Assembly: GCA_947095585.1 (NCBI GenBank)
Contig: OX352762.1
Span: 12,565,969 to 12,629,968 of the forward strand
Source of the DNA: Nephrocerus scutellatus
Taxonomy: Eukaryota; Arthropoda; Insecta; Diptera; Pipunculidae
Reading direction: 5' to 3'
Length of the DNA: 64,000 nucleotides
Below the pieces are notes generated by a model, which was given only the letters and a program-made list of their open reading frames with translations, made no database searches and was not told the DNA's origin. Positions 12,481 to 23,084 of the stretch are shown here, in pieces (the first letter of the stretch is position 1; each line of letters opens with the position of its first letter). The translations under genes and the position numbers were made by a program.

Positions 12481-13265
12481 TCAATGCTCGGAGTTATAAT
12501 TGAAAAATAAATAAAAATAAAAACTTATTGCCTTGGCGCAAGTCATTCAGTGAGTTGTCCCTTTGAAATAAGTTTATGTATAAAAAAAAATGCACGGTCT
12601 TCGAGTCAAGCCTCCCACCACGTTAACCCATCAACATCATTACCATACTAACCCCCTACAAACATCAAGCCCAACCATCCCCACCACACGACAAAGTTTT
12701 AGCTATATCATATGAGCGGTATTCGACTTATGCGCGAACAGACATACAGACATACAGACAAAGTTTCATTTTATATATTAAGATTAAAAAAAACATTAAA
12801 TATTTATGAAAATTCTAGTTTAAAGTTTTAAGTTTGCGTTACCACCCTGTCAAATTTATTTTTGTCTTCAAACGGAATGCACTTTTCTCTTTATTATAAA
12901 TGACAGCACAACATAAGTTTTTGACGTTTAATAATTTTCTCTTATAAAATAGTACATTAATAAGAGATGATAAGTATATTATATTCAGTTATTGTTTAAT
13001 AAACACGCCTATAACTAGAATAAAACGACAAGCACTGAATTGTTGTTTTTTCAAATGTGAATTAAAATGCTTTTTCAGCCGCTCGACAAAGCTTTTCACA
13101 ACATTAAGCGACTCTGCGCTAGTGCTGTGCGTGCATTGCACAGACGATTGGCTATTTACATGCAGTTTTCGGTAATTCTCATTCACAGATTATTGTGCAA
13201 TTTGCTGGTGCCTCCAGACGGAGTATTTCGATGGTGGAAGTCACTCGCCAGGTCGTCATCGTCAG
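12481..13265. other. upstream region of the CIDE-N gene, no coding feature
   Basis: AT-rich DNA just before the putative promoter. No transposon protein is readable. It includes a 'cagacatacagacatacagac' mini-repeat at about 12741-12761. Confidence 0.4.
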
Positions 13266-13302
13266 TATAAAAATTTCGTTATACCGAATTCAACTCTCAT
13301 TC
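13266..13302 (+). promoter_or_regulatory. Putative core promoter (TATA box plus initiator)
   Basis: TATAAAA at 13266-13272 is followed by TCATTC at 13297-13302, a match to the arthropod initiator TCAKTY. The initiator A would be at 13299, 33 bases from the first T of the TATA box, slightly longer than the usual 30-31. It points at the CIDE-N gene start 470 bases downstream, with no ATG before the short upstream frame at 13574. Inferred, no experimental support. Confidence 0.45.
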
Positions 13303-13573
13303 GAAGCTTAACCGGCACTCGGTGAAGAAGTGCGGCCGACTTCTTGTGGATTTCGTTCTGTTCTTTGTTGTTGTTGACACCCTGACTTGACAGTTAATTA
13401 TTTATATCGCCTTTCTGTGTTTATAAATTTAAAAACATAGTTTTGTTTGTTGTTTGTAAAGAAGTTTTTTTTTAGAGCGAGTGCAACTGGTGAACTGGGT
13501 GACAGTTTAAAACTGCAAAAATAAACAAAGTAGTATTGTGAATTTACTATCGGTTTGAAATTAGAATAAACAG

Positions 13574-13603
13574 ATGGTGCTGCATAGACCGACTATAGCA
13601 TAA
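13574..13603 (+). promoter_or_regulatory. Upstream open reading frame (9 codons) in the 5' leader
   Basis: This is the only ATG between the proposed start site (13299) and the coding ATG at 13768. It opens a 9-codon frame (MVLHRPTIA) ending in TAA. The context at -3 is C, which is weaker than the main start. It could dampen translation of the CIDE-N protein if the leader is as proposed. Confidence 0.4.
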
Positions 13604-13767
13604 CATTATCAGACTGTTTAAAATATTATTCAAAGAACGTTTGTGATTTTATTACTTTAAACTTTAGCTGTTTTAGTGTGAAGAGTGTTATTTTGCAACT
13701 GCTTAGTGCAGTTTATAATATTAAAATAGCTAACGGCAGCACAAAGACGACGACAGCAGAAGGTACA

Positions 13768-13797
13768 ATGGACGCTGATAACAAAAAGCCCTTTAAA
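13768..13797 (+). CDS. CIDE-N protein, first coding exon (Drep/DFF-related, Drep2-like)
   Basis: Ten codons, MDADNKKPFK, ending exactly at a strong splice donor (AAA|GTATGT). The start has a good context, ACAATGG, with A at -3 and G at +4. The frame is open upstream but has no other ATG. KPFK is followed in the next coding exon by IKDVNRKLKK, and together they make the first beta strand and turn of a CIDE-N domain, as in the DNA fragmentation factor and Drosophila Drep proteins. Both halves of the junction are phase 0. CIDE-N domains pair or polymerise through opposed acidic and basic faces; in the family they control the CAD nuclease or, for some Drep members, serve neuronal roles. Which Drep this is cannot be settled from 82 residues; Drep2 is my best guess. 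Confidence 0.75.
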
Positions 13798-14520
13798 GTA
13801 TGTACATTAAATATTAGTTTTGATTATAATGGCTTAGTAATATTTGTTATATATTGTATTGATAATGGATTGATTGATTACCTGTATTTGAAGTGTTTGA
13901 TTGGCAAAATTAAATGTAATACTTTTTGGGCGTCGTACAATGTGTGCATGTACAACTCAGGTGGATAACTATTTCTCTTAAAAACTGGCGAAATTTAAGA
14001 GTTTTCTGTTGATAAAGAAATTTTAACAAAAAAAGAGGGCAAAATTGCATACGATAATAAAGAGCACTGCTGAAGTGCTGATGTATCATTTGTAATTGTT
14101 TTGATTAAAAATAAATTTTAAAAAGTACGTCTACGTGTGACATTGCACTTGTTTACTTATTGTAAAAAAGTGATATGGAAATAATCATCGTTTTTCTATA
14201 GTTCTATGGAAGACTATTAGACTTTAAAAATACAATGAGATTTGTTTTTGCCACCTTTTGACAATTCACGAAAATTTGACACTGAATTGTCGTTAAACAG
14301 ATGCATTACCTTCACTGCTACACTTACACTGCGGTTCACTAAATTTGAAGCAGATCATTTTTGGAGATAAATTGATATTTCTTCAGTTATATGTCAGGAA
14401 AGAAAAAAAGTGACGGTGAAATCAAGCTTTGAAAAATATTCAGAACAAGATAATGGTACATTGCGAACTTTTTCAGTCAGGAACGAAAGAAATTCTGTTT
14501 TTCGTTTTTGACTGTATTTT

Positions 14521-15135
14521 CGACTAATTTGAGGTGCTTTTATACCACCTTCCTTCCACACGACCTAGAGAGCTAAAATTTTGTGAGTTTCTAGGTCCAA
14601 AATAGCATTTTTTATATTCCGCGTGTAATGCGTTTCGCGTGTAGCGCGTGTGATGGGTTGAAATTTCTTTGTTTCGACTTCTATGACGTTCTTTTTACGT
14701 CATGAGTGTCTACGTCCAAAATAACATTTTTTTCTTTTTTTTTTCGACTTCTTTGAGGTCCTTTTTAACCTCCTTCAACACGACATAGAGAGCTGAAATT
14801 TTGTGAGTGTCTAAGTCAAAAAGAGCATTTTTATATTCCGCATTTCGCGTGTGGCACGTGTGATGGGTTGAACATTTTTTTTCGACTTCTTTGAGGTCCT
14901 TTTTAACCACCTTCCCCGCGACCTAGAGAGCTGAAATTTTTTGAGTTTCTAAGTCAAAAAGAGCATTTTTTATATTCCGTATTTCGCGTGTGGCACGTGT
15001 GATGGGTTGAAATTTTTTTTCCCGAATTCTTTGAGGTAATTTTTAACCACCTTCTACACGACCTAGAGATCTGAAAATTTGTCAGTATCCGAGTTCAAAA
15101 TAGCAATTTTTTATTTCGCGTGTGATTTAAAAAGA
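14521..15135. repeat. Tandem array, unit about 138 bp
   Basis: Five units start with 'cgacttctttgaggtccttt' or variants at 14521, 14675 (short unit), 14745, 14883 and 15023. Later in the unit come 'cgacctagagagctgaaatt', 'ctaagtcaaaaagagcattt' and 'cgtgtggcacgtgtgatggg'. The units have diverged by small changes and one deletion. No protein frame is conserved. Unrelated in sequence to the arrays at 5.2 and 7.4 kb. Confidence 0.85.
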
Positions 15136-15289
15136 ACCAAGATCACAAACAACGATTGTACGTTGACTGCTTCTAATCTTATGAACCAATTTAAATGGAT
15201 GCCATTCTGAATCATTCAGTTAAAGTTTTAGCTTGTTTTGTCAAAATTTTGGAATTCACCATTACATTCGACACTTATACCTAATATGA

Positions 15290-15485
15290 TTTGAAGCCGA
15301 GGGACTCCATCTCAGACGATCTCCCCTGCATAACCACCTTCTGTTACTCGTAATGCAATTTTAAGAGCTGGTCGATGGTCAAATGCTGGCCATAATCCTC
15401 AACCAGCTCTTCAATGTCGTTCACTTTCAGTCCCATTGTCTTCTCTAAAGACACAACTAATTTCGACAATTGGCGGTTCCAGTTT
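15290..15485 (-). pseudogene. Possible Tigger/pogo-type DDE transposase C-terminal fragment
   Basis: The minus strand reads VSLEKTMGLKVNDIEELVED followed by YGQHLTIDQLLKLHYE and a stop near 15345. A helix-rich stretch with 'EELVEDYGQHLTIDQLLKLH' is typical of the region after the DDE domain in Tigger/jerky-like transposases ('NDIEELVE...ELTTEELMEL'). No catalytic residues are present and it is short, so this is a tentative family call. Confidence 0.4.
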
Positions 15486-15687
15486 ACCTGTTTTCTCCGA
15501 GCAAAACTGAGAGTTTCATTGGTGACACCACATCAGCCTTTATCGATGATATTGAAGAAGTTGACGATATGGAAATGATTTTTCTTAAACTCTCAGAGGT
15601 TTGTTCTTTCGGCCAACTCAAAGCATTGCTGAAATAATAGTTTGTTGTAAAGATTTTTAGAGGTTTAAAATGACCTTCTGATCCATG

Positions 15688-16345
15688 AGATGGGGCTGTA
15701 AAGCGATCTTGGAAGAAAGAAACTTGACCTTAATGAACTTTAAATGCTCTGCAAGTCGTTCTCAAGGCCTGGACGATGCAGGCCTGGTTCGATGGGGTGA
15801 TGAAGTGATCTTGGAAGAAAGAAACTTGACCTTAATGAACTTTACTTCCTCTGCAAGTCGTTCTCAAGGGCTGGACGATGAAGGCCTGGTTCGATGGGGT
15901 TATGAAGTGATCTTGGAAGGAAGCAACTTGACCTTAATGAACTTTAATTCTTCTGCAAGTCGTTCTCAAGGCCTGGTTCGATGGGGCTATGAATTGATTT
16001 TGGAAGGAAGAAACTTGACCTTAATGAACAAGTCGTTCTCAAGGCCTGGACGATGAAGGCCTGGTTCGATGGGGTTATGAAGTGATCTTGAAAAGAAGAA
16101 ACTTGACCTTAATGAACTTTAATTCCTCTGACAGTCGTTCTCATGGCCTGGACGATGAAGGCCTGGTTCGATGGGGTTATGAAGTGATCCTGGAAGGAAA
16201 AAACTTGACCTTAATGAACAAGTCGTTCTCAAGGCCTGGACGATGAAGGCCTGGTTCGATGGTATTATGAAGTGATCTTGGAGGGAAGAAACTTGACCTC
16301 AATGAACTTAAATTCCTCTGTAAGACATTCTCAAGGCGAAGGACG
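15688..16345 (+). repeat. 102-bp minisatellite with an open 34-codon repeat
   Basis: Seven units. The landmark 'cgatgggg' recurs at 15688 (as agatgggg), 15790, 15892, 15979, 16067, 16169 and 16257, giving steps of 102, 102, 87, 88, 102 and 88. Full units encode RWGYEVILEGRNLTLMNFNS followed by SASRSQGLDDEGLV. The first four units stay in one open frame (15685-16056). The 88-base units carry 14-base deletions that shift the frame, yet the same peptide continues in the new frame. The last unit has 'tcctctgtaaga', which would create a splice donor. Whether the repeat was ever translated is unknown. Confidence 0.85.
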
Positions 16346-16414
16346 AAGGAGCAATGTACGCAATCAGAAAGACTTTGAGGGACAGATGATTCTCAATTTA
16401 ATATTTCTTTACAG

Positions 16415-16578
16415 TGAGAACCGAAGACTTCCTTGATTCACTCGATGAACAAGGCTACGATGAGGTTATCTTTGCTGTTAGACCCAACATTATAATAGGT
16501 AGATCTTTGGCTCTTCTGCACGTTCTAGGATTATTCATTACTCGCGATTCAAGGAATTTCCACCTCCAAATCACTTGA
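16415..16578 (+). other. Unassigned coding-like segment with splice acceptor and poly(A) signal
   Basis: A textbook acceptor (ttaatatttctttacag) ends at 16414. The frame from 16417 runs 53 codons to TGA at 16576: RTEDFLDSLDEQGYDEVIFA and onward to NFHLQIT. AATAAA follows 21 bases after the stop. The layout is that of a terminal exon. It lies 70 bases after the minisatellite, whose repeat LDDEGLVRWGYEVILEGRN vaguely resembles LDEQGYDEVIFAVRPN. However, the most obvious upstream donor (16319) joins out of phase, giving an immediate TGA. I do not recognise the protein. It may be a decayed exon or transposon remnant. Confidence 0.35.
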
Positions 16579-16598
16579 TCGTATTTACATTAAAAAAA

Positions 16599-16604
16599 AA
16601 TAAA
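16599..16604 (+). terminator. Poly(A) signal AATAAA
   Basis: AATAAA lies 21 bases beyond the stop of the coding-like segment at 16415-16578. In AT-rich DNA the hexamer alone is weak evidence. The position after a stop codon is the reason to list it. Confidence 0.3.
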
Positions 16605-17584
16605 TATTAACCTATCAATACAATTGGCATTTGTGTTATCATTTAGTAGCGAAATGGAACAAGTGCCATGTTTGTTTGAAGCTTATGACTTAGTTGCATT
16701 GGAAATTATGCAAAAACGTCAGCTATTCCCAACTGCAGTCGATTTTGCTCCACTTTACAGGAATTAATCATTTTCTTAAAGGGAGGGAATAGAAAAATTC
16801 TTAACGTTCGAACGGAAGTTTGCAATCATTGTTGAAATACCCGAAAAGGACATTACCACTTGTTACCATCCTAACCCTTTTCCCATCTGTCGCTGATACC
16901 ATCAAACTAAACTCTAAAGCATTCAAATGTTAGTTCAGTCTTCTGTGAGCAGACAATGATTATGTGTCTGACATGTGGGTGTGACATAGAAGCGAGGTCA
17001 GCCAGTCAATCAACCAGAACTAAATCCGTTGACAGTTCCTTTTGTACGACCGATAGCGATAAGCTGCTGTACTCTCGTTCATATGTATATATATTACACA
17101 ATAGAAGATTGAATATGTATACGAATGAGTACAGTTCACATGGACAGAACATTCCAGACAGATATTGTAATAAAAGGGATATTGCCCCGAGAAGCGTTGC
17201 TATATAAAGAGGGTTGGTGACCGGTATGCAGATGTTGCGCCGTCCAATACGAGTGTTGGACATAAAGAAACGGTAAATGGAATATGAAACAGGACACTTA
17301 TTCAAAATGAAACACTTGTATTTGTCTGTCTAGAACTATTATTGCTTTTGGCGCAATTTCTGTGTTCGTTGGTCTTCTATAATAATTAATATGAGTGCCT
17401 AACATGGAAATGTTAAGGTGAACGACTCACATATGTGTTGCAAGAGATGTTTGTAGTAGCGATGGAGAAAAGCCAACAACAACAGACAGGTTGAAAATGT
17501 CATTTTAACTTAACAGTTACACTTAGAGTTTCTGTACCCAATTTGACTCGACTCATTTAATATCATAAGCCTCATAAACGTTCA
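16605..17584. other. non-coding intron sequence, no feature recognised
   Basis: Two overlapping chance frames near 17000-17300 on opposite strands have no recognisable domains. No repeats seen. Confidence 0.4.
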
Positions 17585-19890
17585 CGAATTTACAGAGGTT
17601 TCCCCAGATAATAAAAAAGAAGAATTCTTTAAATCAGTCGAACGGGAACTCCATGCCTGCCCTCAGTATGATAAAAATATCATTCTGGGGGACATGAAAG
17701 CTAAAATAGGTAGGGAGCCAGTGTTCAGGCATTACATTGGCACCCATAGCTTACCCAAGAACACCAATCACAATGGACAACAAGTTATAGAGATGGCAGC
17801 ATGAAATAATTTGGTCGTTGCGAGTACAAGGTTTGCGCGTAAAAATATCCACAAAACCACCTGGGTATCTCGTGATGTAGCCACTTGCAACCAAATTGAC
17901 CACGTGTTGATAGACCGCCGCCACAACCTGAACCTGATGACGGTACGAACGTACCGAGGGAGGTGCCAACGTCAGCTCGGACCACTATCTTGTTGGCATA
18001 GCGCTCCGACCGCGGATTGCATCATCACGAAAGACTGCATCCGCGAATCAGATTCGAGTCAACACCGAAACCAGAAATAACTACGGTCAAGCGATAGGAC
18101 TCGCCCTAAATGTAGGGAGAGTAAGTCCTGGCGCTGAGATGTCAGGCGTAGAAGAGAAATGGACACGCATTAAAAATACTGTCATTAGAGTCAGATCTTA
18201 GGCAGTAGTCGTAGAGATCGGAAAGACTGGTTCGATGACGAATGTAAGCTAGCGACTGAATGTAAGAATGTTGCGTACCGAGCAATCCAAACAATCTCAT
18301 AGAACGCGAGCACGCGAAGATGAATATAAAGAGCTCAGAAGATATGAAAAAACAGTTCACCGGCGAAAGAAGCTGCCTGGGAGAAGAATCACGTCCGAGA
18401 ACTAGAACAGTACCGAGAGCAAGGACCGGATCAGGCGCGGAAGTTCTAGCAAAGAGGCCGTGGTATGACGCAATATACAAAGCGTTGCACATATTGCAAG
18501 GACAAAGAGAGTAATCTGATCGCCGATCTCAAAGACATCTTATAGCGATAGGAAGAGCACTTTCATGAGTTGCCAAATGGCCATCTAACTGAGGAATTGG
18601 AGGCTCCACCAATTACCGAAGATCATACTATGATGCCGCCTCCAAGTATAGACGATGTTAGCAGAGCTTTGAATCGGATCAAAAATAATAAGGCTCCGGG
18701 ATTAGATGGGATCCCAGCGGAACTGATAAGAATGAAATCATATCGAGTTCATTGGCGGGCGTTTGTAGAAGCCCTATGCTCCCTCCCGGAATAAAGGAAA
18801 GAAGGAAAGAAAAGAACGTTGTTGAGTACCGCGTATAAGATATTCTCCTCTATCCTTCAAGACAGAATAGCCGCATACGCTAAAGTCATCATTGGTCCAT
18901 ACCAGTGTGGCTTCATCCCAGGCAAATCAACAACTGATCAGATTTACACCCTTAGACACATAATGGAAAAATGTCTAGAGTTTCAAAACTCACTACACCA
19001 TCCTTTTATAGACTTTAAAGCTGCCTATGATAGCATAGCCAGAGTAGAGAGATATAAAGCCATGAGAGAATTCGGCATCCCAAATAAACTAACACGACTA
19101 TCACCAATGTTATAAGCCAAGTAAAAATATCCGGATCACTATCAATTTTACCATTTAACATCTACCTATAACGGGCTCCGACAAGGGGATGGACTGGCCT
19201 GCGTCCTCTTCAACCTGACTTTGGAAAATGTGATCCGAGACTCTGACGTAACGGCGAGAGTAACAATCCTCTATAAGTCCATTCAGATACTGGCTTAGGC
19301 GGCTCGAAATCTGGGGCTGCACATAAATGAGAGAAAAACAAAGTATATGGTGGTCACGTCTGCGAGTCTAAGATCTAACATTGGTCCCTCAATTCAAATA
19401 GTGGAGCGCGATTTAAAGCAGTGCAATCCTTTAACTATCTCTGGTTAACTGTAGCAGCCGACAACAGCATGAAACCAGAAGTTCGCGCACGGTTGCTTGA
19501 AGCCAACAAAGCAACTTAACCATAACATCCATGCTGCTGGTTGCTGGTATATAAGTCAATGGTCATTACATATGGATCCGAGACTTGAGTGCTTAGCAAA
19601 AAGCATTCTGACCTCTTAGCCCCGTTCGAGAGAAAAGTTGGCCCCTAATGAGAGAAACGACGATTCCGGAGACTCTATAATGATGAGATCTACGAGCATT
19701 ACCGCGATGCCGACATCATGAAGATAATTAAGCTCGCATTGGCCGGCCTCCTCGTCGTGTTCCGGACGAAGAATAGTTGGCCCCGTATGTGAGAAACGAC
19801 GATTCCGAAGACTCTTTAATGATGAGATCTACGAGCATTACCGCGATGTCGACATCATGAAGATAATTAAGCTCGCATTGGTCCGCCTCG
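17585..19890 (+). mobile_element. RTE-like non-LTR element, endonuclease plus RT, broken (family B)
   Basis: Endonuclease motifs in order: IILGDMKAKIG (about 17680; the usual N is K), NQIDHVLIDRRH (about 17890) and SSDHYLVGIALRP (about 17980), the last in a shifted frame. RT follows: SRALNRIKNNKAPGLDGIPA (18660-18720), an intrusion ending HWRAFVEALCSLPE (18750-18790), then LSTAYKIFSSILQDRIAAYA and GPYQCGFIPGKSTTDQIYTL (18820-18950) and IDFKAAYDSIARVE with the first RT aspartate (about 19010). The YADD box has been removed by a deletion near 19295. The C-terminal third is frameshifted. Several stops make it inactive. Family B is the commonest element in the window. Confidence 0.8.
19637..19889 (+). 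repeat. 139-bp tandem duplication inside family B
   Basis: The block beginning 'gttggcccc' at 19637 repeats from 19776, including 'gatgagatctacgagcatta' and 'cgacatcatgaagataatta'. The copies differ at a few bases. It lies in the C-terminal coding part of the element. Confidence 0.7.
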
Positions 19891-20100
19891 ATGTTCCATA
19901 AATCCTACCCCAAAGGACTTTCCGAGCAGGATCCTCTTCGCCGAGCCTACCGAGCTTAATACTCTTCACTAAGTCAACATCGCGATAGCGCTCATAGATA
20001 ACATACTTATAGAGACTTCAAAATCGTCCTTCCATACGTACTGCCGGCGTGGCCAACCATTCTCCGCAAGACTTCTCGCTCAAACACGGAACACATGTTG
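19891..20100 (-). mobile_element. Inverted family B fragment
   Basis: 'gttccataaatcctacccca', 'aaggactttccgagcaggat' and 'gcctaccgagcttaatactc' match the minus-strand family B copy at about 30058-30290. It abuts the plus-strand copy above, so the two make a head-to-head inverted repeat of the element's 3' coding part. Confidence 0.7.
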
Positions 20101-20915
20101 AGTTAAACACTTTAGACAAGTTCCGCTCACAGAAGAGTTCCACTAAAATACTACTCTTCAATAAAAATACTTCGGTTCGTTCTGGGCTGTTTTTGCAAAT
20201 GAACATTTCACGACCAAAAATAACTTGCGCTTCCTCCCAAATGTCAAATATTCCAGCGACCTGCTGTCAATTTTATTGACAAAGGGTTTTTCAAATCAAC
20301 TAATTTTAAAAATTCGATAAAAACTTCTCACAAAAGCTGCACAGAAATTGTAGAGATAAGAAAAGCGTTTTCGGATTAATTTAAAAAAGGAAATTGTCAA
20401 CCTCAATTCTAATATCTATGCGTAACAAAGTGCGGCAAGCATTTTAAAGTTCCTTGCCACGGGCACTTTTATCATACTAATGCAAATGTCATGTTGTTTA
20501 TTTGTTGTGAATTCCATGGTGTCATATCCCTCATGATTGTAAACAGTCCCTTCCGGCAGCATTATCATCTATCGCCACTGGCTGTAATATTGTCAAATCA
20601 GAATGCCCTGAACATTTTTTGTCGGTTTTGGTTTTGTGGCAATGGCGCTTGATAAATATTTATGGAGCGATAGCTACAGTTTCTGCTGCAATACGGTTTT
20701 TAGACCAAACAGGAGAATGTACTCAAACTTATTGCACAGCCACATCGCTAATCCTTGAGGAATTCGCACTTTGTTGTCATTCAGCTGTAATGATACAGTA
20801 GATGGGAGAATACCAAAGGACTGGGAGCAATTTCCTGCATTACTTTGTTGTTACACCGTATATTGTTCAACATTATGGTGAGATTTGTGACTTGTCCTGA
20901 GTTGTGCAAGAACTC
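20101..20915. other. no gene recognised
   Basis: AT-rich intron sequence with short chance frames only. Confidence 0.35.
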
Positions 20916-21850
20916 AATTGGTAGTAATTCGGCTGTTGCTTGGTTTTATCGTTTTATGGAAGCAACGTAATGGCTGCGCTTTCAAATCGCGCTGAGAATA
21001 ACCCAAGACTCTTGGATGAGACCAAGGGTTATACTTTCCTCGGCGAACCGCTTGCTGAGGGTAGAGAACGCGCCCTTCACGTGATGCAGGTTCGCCTGTA
21101 ACACCCTGATCGGGCTCATTAGTCCTCACTGGATGCTGAAGTGGAAGGGGCCCATGCCCATGCGTAAAGCATGTTTAAGTTTCCTTCTCTCTAGCGAATT
21201 CAATATAATGAATCCATTGCTAGATCAGTAGCCTTCCACCTAATAACTTCCTAACAGTAGAGCATCCGGATTTCTCCGAGATGACGCTACATGTATCATG
21301 TGGATGCGTCAGAATCCGAAGTGGCTGATTCCATGTCTTCAGTTCCGACGCCCTCGCGAGTTTCAGATAGGGCCCGTATGGCTAACCCGTCTGAACTCTT
21401 GGAAAGGTTCGGATGGTCAACAGGAGAGCGAGCAGTTGTGGGCTTGACCATCGAGAGCTCAACAGCTTCTCTAGATACAGCGGGTTGCTTAACAGCAGGA
21501 CCTGAGGTTGATGCGCTTTGAGATGCATCTGTCTCATAATTACTATAACTTGAATTAATAATGTCTCACGAGTATCCGGGAAAGAAGGTCAGCCATGACA
21601 GTTGAAACCTAGGTCGTAAGTATTCAAAGTCTGCTTACTTTTGACTAAGCACCCTCTTAACAACGCATCCATCGACCTTGGATAATGAATACCTTTTACT
21701 TAGGATAGGACTAGTCCGTTGCCTCAAGCCCTCCTCCTTTACCCGGGCTTCGTACCGGCATGCTACCCTTGATAACTTTGATAACGATCGTTACCAGATG
21801 ACTCGACTCTGGGAAAATCAAATATAGGTGATTGTGTTCGTAAGGTAATC
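20916..21850 (-). mobile_element. Family D element, 5' region and endonuclease start only
   Basis: The minus strand reads ANLHHVKGAFSTLSKRFAEE then SITLGLIQESW (about 21095-20990), the first strand and the LIQE catalytic-glutamate motif of an APE-type endonuclease. Upstream of it (21100-21850) is the element's 5' leader and Gag-like part. It aligns block by block with 60350-61260, for example 'gcgagtttcagatagggccc' against 'gcgagtttcagatcgggccc' and 'atcgagagctcaacagcttc' in both. The copy stops inside the endonuclease, so it has lost its 3' end, the reverse of the usual LINE truncation. Confidence 0.7.
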
Positions 21851-23084
21851 TCCGTCCACTTAATGGTAATATAATTTTCGCATCGTCTCAAATTAACTGA
21901 TAGTTAAATTAAGGTGCCCATAACCAGTCATTAGCATGCTACAGTCATTTCATACCAAAATATTAACCTTCTATGTACCGCATTTAGATCGAGTTCTTGG
22001 TCAAGTTTCGTCCGAACTCAAATCCATGCATTGAAATAGGCTCATCATCAGCGTTGTAAACATCTGTACAAACACAAATAGGCAATAGTCTGGTTCTCAC
22101 ATGGACATACTATGCACCGTAAAAGCAAATTAGTTTCCACACACATACCATCAATTCATCAGTTAACTATGAGCCTCGAAACTAAAATTGGAATTTGAAA
22201 ATTATACCGGACAATGAAGGCCAACATCATGATTACCATGACCGGTAAGACATCAAGTTTGGTTGTGGTGTCGTGTAGTAGTAGAATGTTGAATCGACTC
22301 CTAAAATTTGCTTTTAATTTCTTACGACTGCCTGGAGTGGATTCGCTTTTCTTACACCGGCCAGACGCTGTACATTGTGTACACATGAGAACACAATATT
22401 CCTGTTTTATTCAAGTGTAACCTTGCTGTGTTGTACTTTAGCATTGAGCTGGATGTATGGATAGATGGTGGGTGGTGGCGCATTAAGCGAATGTATGATT
22501 CGACAGCTCAACATCGGCAGGAATAGAGAAAGCAAACCACCTTTGGCATAAGGCTTTCAATTCATTTTAAATGGATTTTTGTTTGGTTAACCTGACCGTT
22601 TATTTCATGGTGATGTTTGTTTACCTTGGGTTCCATTTTCTTCCATTTATTAGAATCTCTATGTCTTTTTTGCTTTGCTTTTGATAGAATAACAATTAGA
22701 GAGTCTTATTCAGATCGGATCAGAGTCATCAGCAGGTAATCGAACCTCTTTTCGAAAAGAGATAAGAATACACGCATTAAAGCGAGCGATGAATTTCTAA
22801 TGATTGGCTTACACGAGTATCAGTACAACTAACCACACAAACATTTAGCCAACAATAGATTGCTTGTATCATATATATGATATTCAAGTACCATCGGTAG
22901 ATCAGATAAACTACAGCTGTCGCTATATGAATAAATTGTGGTTCATTGGTGGCAAATGACAGGCGATTTGTAGCAAAAAAACTAAATGTTAATATTTTTC
23001 AATTATGCTCCTATCATTTATTTTCATTGAAGCGGTAGCTTTTTTTAAATTGACAGAACGCCAAAGAAAAAATGATAACAAAAT
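21851..23084. other. non-coding intron sequence, no feature recognised
   Basis: Opposing chance frames at 22159-22420 carry no known domain. No tandem repeat is visible. Probably part of the older host intron. Confidence 0.4.

Noticed and set aside
13678..13968. 96-codon frame extending both sides of the first CIDE-N exon
   Set aside because: It would need a GTG start and read through a strong splice donor. The real exon is ATG 13768 to 13797.
14521..16345. Regular repeats that might suggest a CRISPR array
   Set aside because: Whole units of 102-138 bp repeat without unique spacers, and the DNA is from an insect.
22159..22420. Two opposing frames of 68-75 codons
   Set aside because: Mutually antisense, short, with no domain or splice context.
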